Of a stretch of DNA of 6,479 nt, positions 1 through 5,405 are shown in pieces; position 1 is the stretch's first letter; each line of letters begins with the position of its first letter. The translations under genes and the position numbers were made by a program. The notes under the pieces are model-generated. The model was not told the DNA's origin. It saw only the letters and a list, made by a program, of their open reading frames with translations, and ran no database searches. Source of the DNA: Ignavibacteriaceae bacterium. GTDB lineage: Bacteria > Bacteroidota > Ignavibacteria > Ignavibacteriales > Ignavibacteriaceae. Location of the stretch: contig JARLHB010000519.1 in the NCBI GenBank assembly GCA_031292465.1, forward strand, positions 1-6,479. The letters run 5' to 3'.

Positions 1-52
1 AATTTTCACACAGCCTCTTTACGGCGGGGGTTTGTATTAAGAATAAATTGTT

Positions 53-93
53 GGCTTTAGCCACATGATAACGGCTAAGATGCGGCTAAAGCC
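53..93. repeat. Inverted repeat, GGCTTTAGCC / GGCTAAAGCC
   Basis: Left arm 53-62 (GGCTTTAGCC) is the exact reverse complement of right arm 84-93 (GGCTAAAGCC), giving a 10-bp perfect stem with a 21-nt loop. The loop carries a third partial copy, CGGCTAAG, at 72-79, so alternative pairings are possible. The form, short GC-rich palindromic arms in an intergenic AT-rich stretch, resembles REP/BIME-type repeats spread by REP-associated tyrosine transposases. That family assignment is inference; a genome-wide copy count would settle it. Confidence 0.6.
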
Positions 94-117
94 CGGTGTT
101 TTGAGTTTCTATATTTT

Positions 118-159
118 CCCCGACTTATTCCAAAGGAATGGCTATGCCAAAAGTCGGGG
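118..159. repeat. Three-way foldback element, CCCCGACTT / AAGTCGGGG
   Basis: An outer 9-bp perfect stem (118-126 with 151-159) encloses two small hairpins: ATTCC-AAA-GGAAT at 127-139 and GGC-TAT-GCC at 140-148. Almost every base of the 42-bp unit is paired, which would give a cloverleaf-like single-stranded fold. It lies 24 bp from the repeat at 53-93, and the two together look like one composite REP-like element. No T-run follows on either strand, so it does not read as an intrinsic terminator. Confidence 0.65.
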
Positions 160-205
160 CAATGTTATAAAAAATAGTTGTGCAACACTCTCAGAAGTCA
201 GGTAT

Positions 206-224
206 TTCACCTCTACGAGGTGAA
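206..224. repeat. Perfect 8-bp hairpin TTCACCTC-TAC-GAGGTGAA
   Basis: Arms 206-213 and 217-224 are exact reverse complements separated by a 3-nt loop. This is a compact, stable foldback in the non-coding region after the OstA gene. It lacks a downstream T-run on both strands, so it is more likely a repeat-family member or an mRNA 3'-end stabilising hairpin than an intrinsic terminator. Function is not shown by the sequence. Confidence 0.6.
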
Positions 225-394
225 GAAATTAAAAACTTCCCAAGATATCATATCCTTTAACTTTTTAATAATTCACCTTTTGTAAAAGACAGATTCATTT
301 TCACAACCTTCAGAGGCCGTATTACTAACTCATTCTAAAATGATCTTCGAACAAATTATAAACGTTAACACTGATTATCAACATCCGGCTGACT

Positions 395-1798
395 TTACTT
401 CCCGAAATAATTTTCCAGCAGTGCATTTTTTACCGGACGGTTATTATATTTAACATACCCCGGCAATGTGAATGACAACTCACTTCCTGTTACTTTATTT
501 TCAGGATAAAATTCGCTGGTAGGTGAAGAATAAAGTTTTACTTCATCTACTCGTTTATTTACAAACAGAATTTTCGCATGTTCGGAAGATGATTTACTCA
601 ATCCGTTTGCTTCATTATTGTCATAAAGATAATAAATACTATGCACACCTCCGAATACTTCCGTCTCATGGATGCCCGACTCGTCGAAATGGATAATAAT
701 CTTATTCCCTGAAATCTGGTCGTACCGTTCTTTATATTTATCATTCTGCGAAAGTATAAACGAATTCCTGAATACTTCAAGCTGATCAATTTTATTATTA
801 ATCAAAATTATTGCAACTGAATCACCCGTTAACTGCGAATTATCATACCATATTACAGGCTGGCCGGCAAGAGGCTTCAGCTTAAAAGTTATAATCTTCC
901 TTTTACCACGGAAATATTTTGTAAAATCATTTTTAGAAGAGAAATTGCCTCGTACAATCTGAACGGAATCTTCAGCTTTAAAAATATTTATAGTATCGCG
1001 GTAAGCTTCCATCTTTAAAGACCTGATTACAAGAGTATCAAGCTGCAGAACTCTTGAACTGTCTATGCCTGCGGCTGTAGTGTCTTTTTTCATTACATAT
1101 GAAGAATCAATCTGAATGAAAAGAGGGTCCTTTGTAACCATTGTATAAGAACTGTCGGGATAATCTTCAAGGTGATTACCGTAAATTATAGAATTGTTGG
1201 ATTCACTGTTAATCTTTACACGGCTGTCTGCAATAGAAACCCTTGAATCACGGAAATGAACAAGCGTATCAGCATATATAATATTTTTCGATTCGATTAT
1301 TTTTACATTGCCCACAGATATAGACTTGCCAAGTTTTTTAAAATACACAAGCTGTCTTGATGTAAGTGTACTTGCTGTATCCACAAGCTTAACCCTGTGC
1401 TGGAATATAGCTTTATCAAGGTCAAAATAATATACGCCGGTATCTGCCGTTAGCGTTACTTTTTTATCATATAGTTTTACGCCGACATTAGACTGCGCTC
1501 TTCTTTCATCACCATAGTAGAATCCGTGTGAAGTGGTGATGACCAACGTATCCTGCGTAGCAACAACATTGCCGTCAAGTTCAGCTTCATTCCTTGATAA
1601 ATACTGGGTTGCATGGTTGCATGTAATTCTTACATTGCCCTGGGTTAAAACAACATTGTTTATAACTTCACGCACCATTTCCCCGTTTAGCACAGAATTA
1701 ACAAACTTATCGCCGGTAATGGTAATATATTGCTGCTGTGCAAAAGAATTTGCAAAAGCAAATAACAGGATTATAAAGAATGTTGCTTTAATTTTCAT
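395..1798 (-). CDS. OstA/LptA-like lipopolysaccharide transport protein
   Basis: This is a 467-residue exported protein of the OstA/LptA family, the beta-jellyroll proteins that form the periplasmic bridge carrying lipopolysaccharide to the outer membrane. Residues 1-20 are a signal peptide (Lys-rich start, hydrophobic core, likely cut NSFA|QQQ). Residues about 24-200 show repeated OstA-type beta units, with the recurring GNV.. / L.ADT pattern (for example DGNVVATQDTLVITT near 75-89 and TADTGVYYFD near 117-126). The C-terminal half holds further beta-rich sequence with PVIWYDNSQLTGDS, typical of the long OstA-like proteins of Bacteroidetes, which are much larger than the 185-residue E. coli LptA. 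It follows lptC after 198 bp and is probably the last gene of the Kdo/Lpt cluster in view. The ATG has no clear ribosome site. It could equally be described as resembling the LptD N-terminal domain, but no LptD barrel follows. Confidence 0.88.
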   Translation of the reverse strand: MKIKATFFIILLFAFANSFAQQQYITITGDKFVNSVLNGEMVREVINNVVLTQGNVRITCNHATQYLSRNEAELDGNVVATQDTLVITTSHGFYYGDERRAQSNVGVKLYDKKVTLTADTGVYYFDLDKAIFQHRVKLVDTASTLTSRQLVYFKKLGKSISVGNVKIIESKNIIYADTLVHFRDSRVSIADSRVKINSESNNSIIYGNHLEDYPDSSYTMVTKDPLFIQIDSSYVMKKDTTAAGIDSSRVLQLDTLVIRSLKMEAYRDTINIFKAEDSVQIVRGNFSSKNDFTKYFRGKRKIITFKLKPLAGQPVIWYDNSQLTGDSVAIILINNKIDQLEVFRNSFILSQNDKYKERYDQISGNKIIIHFDESGIHETEVFGGVHSIYYLYDNNEANGLSKSSSEHAKILFVNKRVDEVKLYSSPTSEFYPENKVTGSELSFTLPGYVKYNNRPVKNALLENYFGK

Positions 1799-1852
1799 AA
1801 ATAATGAACCGGTTGCCCGGATTAACCAAGAATTTTATAAATATATGCCTTA

Positions 1853-1919
1853 CAACGACCTCCCCTTAATCCCCTCCTTAGTAAGGAGGGGAACGACTTT
1901 AGTCGGGGGTGGTAAATTG
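1853..1919. repeat. MITE/REP-like multi-hairpin element inside the lpt operon
   Basis: The core is a near-perfect hairpin, CCCCTCCTT-AGT-AAGGAGGGG (1871-1891), followed by CGACT-TT-AGTCG (1894-1905). Outer flanks also pair imperfectly: CAACGACCTCCCC from 1853 against the complement of GGGGGTGGTAAATTG ending at 1919. The 7-base word CTTACAA occurs at both edges (1849-1855 and 1920-1926). With CAA...TTG as the ends, CTTA would be a 4-bp target duplication. It shares the GACTT and AGTCGGGG words with the element at 118-159. Mobile origin is inferred from structure only. Confidence 0.55.
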
Positions 1920-1952
1920 CTTACAATGGCAAAACGACCTAATGTTTAGGAC

Positions 1953-1973
1953 AAAATCAAAATATTTGATTTT
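1953..1973. repeat. AT-rich hairpin after lptC
   Basis: Arms 1953-1961 and 1965-1973 are exact 9-bp reverse complements around a 3-nt loop, lying 24 bp beyond the lptC stop on the transcribed strand. The stem is almost entirely A/T, so it would be weak, and the minus-strand sequence after it is GTCC rather than a T-run. A partial terminator or attenuator is possible but poorly supported. Confidence 0.35.
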
Positions 1974-1996
1974 TTAAATCTATCAATTTATCCGGA

Positions 1997-2551
1997 TTAT
2001 TTTTTGCCGGGTTGTTTCTTTTCAACAGTATCTAACCGTGTAACATAAGTAATATTATAAATCGTATAATTATTTAAGTTCTGATCCGCTTCAAGCCCGT
2101 AGCCCTGAAGTTTTTCTTTTGGAGTAATAATAGTAACAAATTTATCGGTAACTACTTTTCTGTCCTTATTCCTCCACATTAATTCCTGCGTTCTCAATGT
2201 AACGCCGCTGTCGTTAACAGCTACAACGCTGTCTATTGCATAAAGGTCGTTTGTAATATCATCAACCCTGCCTTTATTCGCCGTTAAGTTAGATGATATC
2301 TGTCCAAGCAGGTTATAAAAATTAACCTTTATAGTATCCAGCATAGTTTCCTGCGGCTGCTCATATTTAATAAGATGATTATAAAATAATACAGCCTTGG
2401 TTTTACCGGAATCGCTGAAAGCTACGTTTTCATTCCAGCCTTCCGCAGTAATTTTAGATTCATTTATGGAAACATTTACGGAAGGTTTAACTTTTTCTTC
2501 TCCGCATCCTGCTAAAAGAAGAACAAGCATTAATGGGCATAAGAATTTCAT
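1997..2551 (-). CDS. lptC: LPS export protein LptC, lipoprotein form
   Basis: This 184-residue protein is the LptC component that receives lipopolysaccharide from the LptBFG ABC transporter at the inner membrane and passes it to the LptA-like bridge. A lipoprotein signal is visible: Met-Lys start, Leu-rich core and lipobox L13-A14-G15-C16, so it is probably anchored by lipid at Cys16 instead of by the single membrane helix of E. coli LptC. The LptC family pattern appears at about residues 117-168: LRTQELMWRNKDRKVVTD, then the VTIITP strand and the GYGLEADQNLNNYTI segment. Length is normal for the family. Its ATG overlaps the kdsD stop in an ATGA arrangement (2548-2551), which fixes the start and suggests translational coupling. 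No strong ribosome site is seen. The neighbours (kdsD upstream, OstA-type gene downstream) match the classical lpt/kds cluster. Confidence 0.9.
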   Translation of the reverse strand: MKFLCPLMLVLLLAGCGEEKVKPSVNVSINESKITAEGWNENVAFSDSGKTKAVLFYNHLIKYEQPQETMLDTIKVNFYNLLGQISSNLTANKGRVDDITNDLYAIDSVVAVNDSGVTLRTQELMWRNKDRKVVTDKFVTIITPKEKLQGYGLEADQNLNNYTIYNITYVTRLDTVEKKQPGKK

Positions 2552-3531
2552 CTTTGACGAAGACCGAGATTTACTAAATCATGAAGGTGGATTAAGCCAA
2601 CAGGTTTATTTTCATCATCAATAATTATCATAGCCGTAATTTTAAAATTTTCCATCTGCTGTAAAGCAAACGAGGCAAGATAATCCCCTTTCATAACCTT
2701 CGGGTTTTTAGTCATAATATCTTTAGCAACAAGGTCCTTAATATCAAGTGTACGTTCAAGAAGCCTTCTTAAATCTCCGTCGGTTATTACTCCGGTTAAC
2801 AGGCCGTTCTTATCAACAACAGTTGTAGTTCCAAGCCTCTTGGATGTAATCTCTAAAATAACATCTTTAATTGAAGTGTCTTCATGCACTGTTGGAATAT
2901 CATTGCCTTTAATCATTATTTCTTTTATTTCAAGAGAAAGGCGCTTGCCCAGGCTTCCGCCGGGATGAAGGAATGCAAAATCTTCCGCAGTAAAGCCGCG
3001 TACCTGCAAAAGAGCAATAGAGAGCGCATCGCCCATAGCCAGCGTGGCAGTTGTTGAGGCGGTCGGAGCCAGATCATAAGGACAGGCTTCTTCTTTTACA
3101 CTTATATTCAAAAATATATCGCAGTCTTTGCTAAGCTTTGAGTCTTCCTGGCCGCACATAGCAATCAATGGAACATTTATCCTTTTTAGAAGCGGCAAAA
3201 GATTAACAATTTCTTCAGTATTACCGCTTTTTGAAATCAGGATAACTACATCTTCTTTTCTAACCATACCCAGATCCCCATGCAGCGCATCGGTAGGATG
3301 AAGGAAAATGGTTGCGGTTCCGGTTGAGTTTAATGTTGATACAATTTTTCGTGCTATTAAACCGGATTTTCCCATCCCTGTAAAAACGACCCTGCCTTTA
3401 CAGTTATAAATTACATTCACAGCTTCTGCAAAATCCTTATTTATGCTGCCCATAAGATTTGCAACTGCTTCCGCTTCAATTTTTATTACATCTCTCCCCT
3501 TCTCTATAATCTCATCTACCGTCAAAATCAT
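2548..3531 (-). CDS. kdsD: Arabinose-5-phosphate isomerase KdsD (KpsF/GutQ family)
   Basis: The enzyme interconverts ribulose 5-phosphate and arabinose 5-phosphate, the first committed sugar for Kdo, in the cytoplasm. An N-terminal SIS sugar-isomerase domain (about residues 35-175) is followed by two CBS domains (about 200-260 and 268-325). Numbering from an upstream TTG at 3537, visible motifs are GMGKSG (54-59), HGDLGM (86-91), SKSGNTEE (102-109), APTASTT (157-163) and HPGGSLGK (191-198). The catalytic residues known in E. coli KdsD (Lys59, Glu111, Glu152, His193) correspond to Lys57, Glu109, Glu150 and His191. I prefer the ATG at 3531, giving 327 residues (E. coli: 328), over the TTG two codons earlier; neither has a well-placed ribosome site. 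It lies 16 bp after kdsA and overlaps lptC by 4 bp, so all three are surely co-transcribed. GutQ or KpsF paralogues share this architecture; context favours KdsD. Confidence 0.95.
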   Translation of the reverse strand: MILTVDEIIEKGRDVIKIEAEAVANLMGSINKDFAEAVNVIYNCKGRVVFTGMGKSGLIARKIVSTLNSTGTATIFLHPTDALHGDLGMVRKEDVVILISKSGNTEEIVNLLPLLKRINVPLIAMCGQEDSKLSKDCDIFLNISVKEEACPYDLAPTASTTATLAMGDALSIALLQVRGFTAEDFAFLHPGGSLGKRLSLEIKEIMIKGNDIPTVHEDTSIKDVILEITSKRLGTTTVVDKNGLLTGVITDGDLRRLLERTLDIKDLVAKDIMTKNPKVMKGDYLASFALQQMENFKITAMIIIDDENKPVGLIHLHDLVNLGLRQR

Positions 3532-3547
3532 CCTCAAAATTTTTTAT

Positions 3548-4363
3548 CTATTTTAAATGCTTAACAAATTCATCTATAGCTTTTACTTCAATCAGAAGTT
3601 CTTCCAGCTCGTCAAGAGGCAACTGGCTTGCAGCATCACTTAGGGCTTCTTTGGGATTCGGGTGCACTTCCAAAAACAAAGCATCAATACCTACAGCAAC
3701 CGCAGCACGCGCAAGAGGTTTAATAAACTTAGGCTCGCCGCCGCTTATATTCCCCTTGCTCGGCAGTTGAACGGAATGCGTAGCATCCATAACAACCGGG
3801 TAGCCGAATTCGCGCATAATTACAAAAGAGCGCATATCAACAACAAGATTATGATAACCGAAAGTTGTGCCTCTTTCTGTCAGCATAATATTATTATTAC
3901 CTGTAGCAGCAATCTTTTCGGCAACCTGCTTCATATCTTCAGGCGCAAGGAACTGCCCTTTTTTTACATTAACAACTTTACCCGATTTCCCGGCTGCTAT
4001 TAACAAATCAGTCTGCCTTGAAAGGAATGCCGGAATCTGGAGTACATCAGCTACTTTTGCAGCTTTTCTAACATCCTCAATTGTATGCACGTCTGTAAGT
4101 ATTGGCAATCCCAGTTCGTTCTTAACTTTAGCCAGAATTTTCAGCGCTTCTTCATCGCCTATCCCGGTAAAGGAGTTTAAGTTTGTCCGGTTTGCCTTTT
4201 TATAGCTCGATTTAAAGACGTAAGGGATATTAAGTTTTGAAGTAATTGTTTTTATTGCCGATGCAGTGTTTAATATTATTTCTTCCCCCTCAATAACGCA
4301 GGGGCCTGCAATCAGTACAAAAGGCCTGTTTTCGCCAACTTTTATGTTTTGAATCTCAACCAA
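3548..4363 (-). CDS. kdsA: 3-deoxy-8-phosphooctulonate synthase (Kdo-8-P synthase), metal-dependent type
   Basis: KdsA condenses phosphoenolpyruvate with arabinose 5-phosphate to give Kdo 8-phosphate, the precursor of the lipopolysaccharide inner-core sugar. The 271-residue protein is a full-length single TIM-barrel of the DAHP/KDO8P synthase family. Recognisable segments are IPYVFKSSYKKANRT (46-60), LTDVH (89-93), QIPAFLSRQTDL (109-120), NVKKGQF (132-138), GYHNLVVDMRSF (169-180), DATHSVQLP (193-201) and LEVHPNP (231-237). GPCVIE at 20-25 places Cys22 where E. coli KdsA has Asn, and His196, Glu232 and Asp243 complete the metal set known in Aquifex KdsA (Cys11, His185, Glu222, Asp233). This is therefore the metal-dependent class. 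The start is a TTG at 4363; no ATG lies in frame upstream before a stop-rich AT stretch, and the next ATG is deep in the barrel. A candidate promoter lies 46-70 bp upstream. Confidence 0.97.
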   Translation of the reverse strand: MVEIQNIKVGENRPFVLIAGPCVIEGEEIILNTASAIKTITSKLNIPYVFKSSYKKANRTNLNSFTGIGDEEALKILAKVKNELGLPILTDVHTIEDVRKAAKVADVLQIPAFLSRQTDLLIAAGKSGKVVNVKKGQFLAPEDMKQVAEKIAATGNNNIMLTERGTTFGYHNLVVDMRSFVIMREFGYPVVMDATHSVQLPSKGNISGGEPKFIKPLARAAVAVGIDALFLEVHPNPKEALSDAASQLPLDELEELLIEVKAIDEFVKHLK

Positions 4364-4408
4364 AATTGAGTAACGCTTTGAATTTGTTATTAAAAAAATT
4401 CCTAAACG

Positions 4409-4436
4409 TAAATATAATCATTTTATAGGAAACCAA
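4409..4436 (-). promoter_or_regulatory. Candidate promoter for kdsA
   Basis: On the minus strand, TATATTTA (4416-4409) matches the Bacteroidetes -7 box TAnnTTTG in all but the last base, and TTG (4436-4434) lies 17 bp upstream as a possible -33 element. The box is about 46 bp before the TTG start of kdsA. It is the best candidate in the 119-bp gap between dinD and kdsA, but the match is imperfect and the DNA is AT-rich, so chance is possible. Confidence 0.35.
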
Positions 4437-4482
4437 CTGTATGCAAAATTTTGGGTAGTGTCTAAATTTTATAAGTAAATTA

Positions 4483-5325
4483 TTATTTATTCTTCGGCTT
4501 CTTCAATATTGTTTTTGTTTCTGATTCTAATCTTCTTTCTACTTTCTTGATATCTTCTTCGGGTGGAAGTTCCTCAGGCTTTATATTCCTTTCCACAAGC
4601 AGATTTCTCACATCTGTATTGTTCTTAACATGTTCATTTGTAATTTGATTTTCAGTTATTAAGTCATCCCTCTTAATATTAAAATTTGTTATCTCATTGG
4701 CAAAATCTTTAGCCTTTATTGTTATAGTTGGCAAAAAATCCGCTAATGGCCGTTTATCAGGAATATTCATTTTATATTTTACTTCATGTGTATTTAACCC
4801 GCCGAAAAGCGCTTTATCTCCTTTGCTTCTTATAATTGCAAAGCTTTGATTATCTTGTAGCCTCTCAAAAATAATTCCCGAAAGTTCTTTTTCAGATTGA
4901 GATAATTTTTTTCTGGCAGTTATTCTTTCTAATTCAATTATTCTTTCTTCAATAATTTCCTGTTTCCGAGTTTGAACTGCAAAATAAGATTGAGCAAAAG
5001 CAATTTGATCTTTAGCCGGATCTCCGTTTTGTGCTATTAAATAACATGCATACCTTGTTAAGGCAATATCATCTATTGTTCTTTCTGCACCACTGCCTAG
5101 CCTAACCATTTTGTTGATATCAACAAAATGGTCTTTGGGATCATTTTGAGCATTTTTGCATGCTTCTTTAGCCTTGCTGATTGTATTTGAAAAGTTCCTC
5201 CATTCAGCATATCCCAGCAAATTTTGAACTTCTCTGGCTAGCCAGAACTCTGTTCCTGTTTCGATTTCAAGGTGAACCATTCGCTCAAAATCAGAATGTA
5301 ATTTACTTATAATCTCCTTTTTCAT
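4483..5325 (-). CDS. dinD: DNA damage-inducible protein D (DinD)
   Basis: This 280-residue protein resembles E. coli DinD (274 residues), an SOS protein reported to act on RecA filaments. An N-terminal Bro-N-like segment is seen at about 27-52 (FWLAREVQNLLGYAEWRNF), followed by DHF (65-67), MVRLGSGAER (73-82), RYACYLIAQNGDPAK (91-105) and SYFAVQTRKQE (113-123). A second conserved block covers FAIIRSKGDKALFGGL (172-187), and a C-terminal PEELPPEEDIKK (260-271) parallels PEELPTPQ in E. coli. The start at 5325 is set by a strong GGAGAG site; a longer form from a TTG at 5358 would overlap the promoter. A perfect 28-bp palindrome lies within codons for DHFVDINKMV. It is unrelated to the Kdo genes and looks more AT-rich than they are, so it may be an acquired gene; that is an impression, not a measured value. 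Role in this organism is inferred from family. Confidence 0.92.
   Translation of the reverse strand: MKKEIISKLHSDFERMVHLEIETGTEFWLAREVQNLLGYAEWRNFSNTISKAKEACKNAQNDPKDHFVDINKMVRLGSGAERTIDDIALTRYACYLIAQNGDPAKDQIAFAQSYFAVQTRKQEIIEERIIELERITARKKLSQSEKELSGIIFERLQDNQSFAIIRSKGDKALFGGLNTHEVKYKMNIPDKRPLADFLPTITIKAKDFANEITNFNIKRDDLITENQITNEHVKNNTDVRNLLVERNIKPEELPPEEDIKKVERRLESETKTILKKPKNK
5105..5132. repeat. Perfect 28-bp palindrome within dinD
   Basis: The half-site ACCATTTTGTTGAT (5105-5118) is followed directly by its exact reverse complement ATCAACAAAATGGT (5119-5132), with no spacer and no mismatch. It falls in the codons for residues about 65-74 of DinD, which include the family-conserved DHF and MV. 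A 14-bp palindrome, TCTGGCTAGCCAGA, also occurs at 5233-5246, but one that short is expected by chance in a window of this size. Confidence 0.9.
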
Positions 5326-5328
5326 TTT

Positions 5329-5334
5329 CTCTCC
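5329..5334 (-). promoter_or_regulatory. Strong ribosome binding site of dinD
   Basis: The minus strand reads GGAGAGAAAATG, with GGAG five bases before the ATG at 5325. It is the clearest Shine-Dalgarno site in the window and decides the start, excluding the TTG at 5358. Its strength contrasts with the Lpt/Kds genes, which have none. Confidence 0.8.
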
Positions 5335-5345
5335 ATTATTTGTAA

Positions 5346-5376
5346 CAAATCTATCCAATTGATTTTTTAATTCAAA
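5346..5376 (-). promoter_or_regulatory. Bacteroidetes-type promoter of dinD
   Basis: On the minus strand TTTG (5376-5373) is followed after exactly 19 bp by TAGATTTG (5353-5346), an exact match to the Bacteroidetes -33/-7 pattern TTTG-N19-TAnnTTTG. Transcription would begin some 15-20 bases before the dinD ATG, just ahead of the GGAGAG site. The fit in sequence, spacing and position is good. It also supports the placement of the host in or near Bacteroidetes. Confidence 0.6.
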
Positions 5377-5381
5377 TAGTA

Positions 5382-5405
5382 ATGTTTCTAAAAACAGTTT
5401 TAGAA
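5382..5405. promoter_or_regulatory. Operator-like inverted repeat upstream of dinD
   Basis: TTCTAAAA-ACAG-TTTTAGAA (5386-5405) is a perfect 8-bp inverted repeat. Overlapping it, the minus strand of 5397-5382 reads CTGTTTTTAGAAACAT, which is CTG-N10-CAT and misses the enterobacterial LexA pattern CTG-N10-CAG by one base. It abuts the dinD -33 box. LexA control of dinD is established in E. coli; the LexA site in this lineage is unknown to me, so the assignment is tentative. Confidence 0.35.

Larger units (their letters stand above)
1..394. other. Non-coding region with foldback repeats, downstream of the OstA gene
   Basis: No convincing reading frame lies here: all six frames are broken by stops within short distances, and the only open stretches are fragments at the left edge. 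What it does hold is a set of inverted repeats at 53-93, 118-159 and 206-224, listed separately. Positions 225-394 are AT-rich with no strong structure that I can see. lptB, which often follows lptA-type genes, is not present. None of the hairpins is followed by a T-run on the minus strand, so a standard intrinsic terminator for the operon is not evident. Confidence 0.7.
1799..1996. other. 198-bp gap between lptC and the OstA gene, holding foldback DNA
   Basis: The gap interrupts an otherwise tightly packed gene group. It contains the multi-hairpin element at 1853-1919 and an AT-rich hairpin at 1953-1973 (AAAATCAAA-ATA-TTTGATTTT). I find no good TAnnTTTG promoter on the minus strand ahead of the OstA gene; TAGATTTA just after the lptC stop is one base off but lacks a -33 partner. 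The OstA gene may therefore still be read from the upstream promoter, with the hairpins modulating read-through. That is inference. Confidence 0.6.

Noticed and set aside
2..40. Possible C-terminal tail of a plus-strand gene ending at TAA 38-40
   Set aside because: Only 12 codons are visible, with no way to tell a real gene end from chance; all three plus frames are open for a similar length here.
118..224. Intrinsic terminators for the Kdo/Lpt operon
   Set aside because: The hairpins are strong but no T-run follows on the minus strand.
53..224. CRISPR array
   Set aside because: The repeats are inverted and differ from each other; there are no regular direct repeats with spacers.
1533..1949. 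138-codon plus-strand open frame
   Set aside because: It lies mostly antisense to the N-terminal part of the OstA gene and runs through the foldback element; its protein shows no recognisable family pattern.
3662..4205. Two plus-strand open frames of about 112 codons
   Set aside because: Both are antisense shadows of kdsA, whose protein is unmistakable.
5233..5246. 14-bp palindrome TCTGGCTAGCCAGA in dinD
   Set aside because: A palindrome this short is expected about once by chance in several kilobases.
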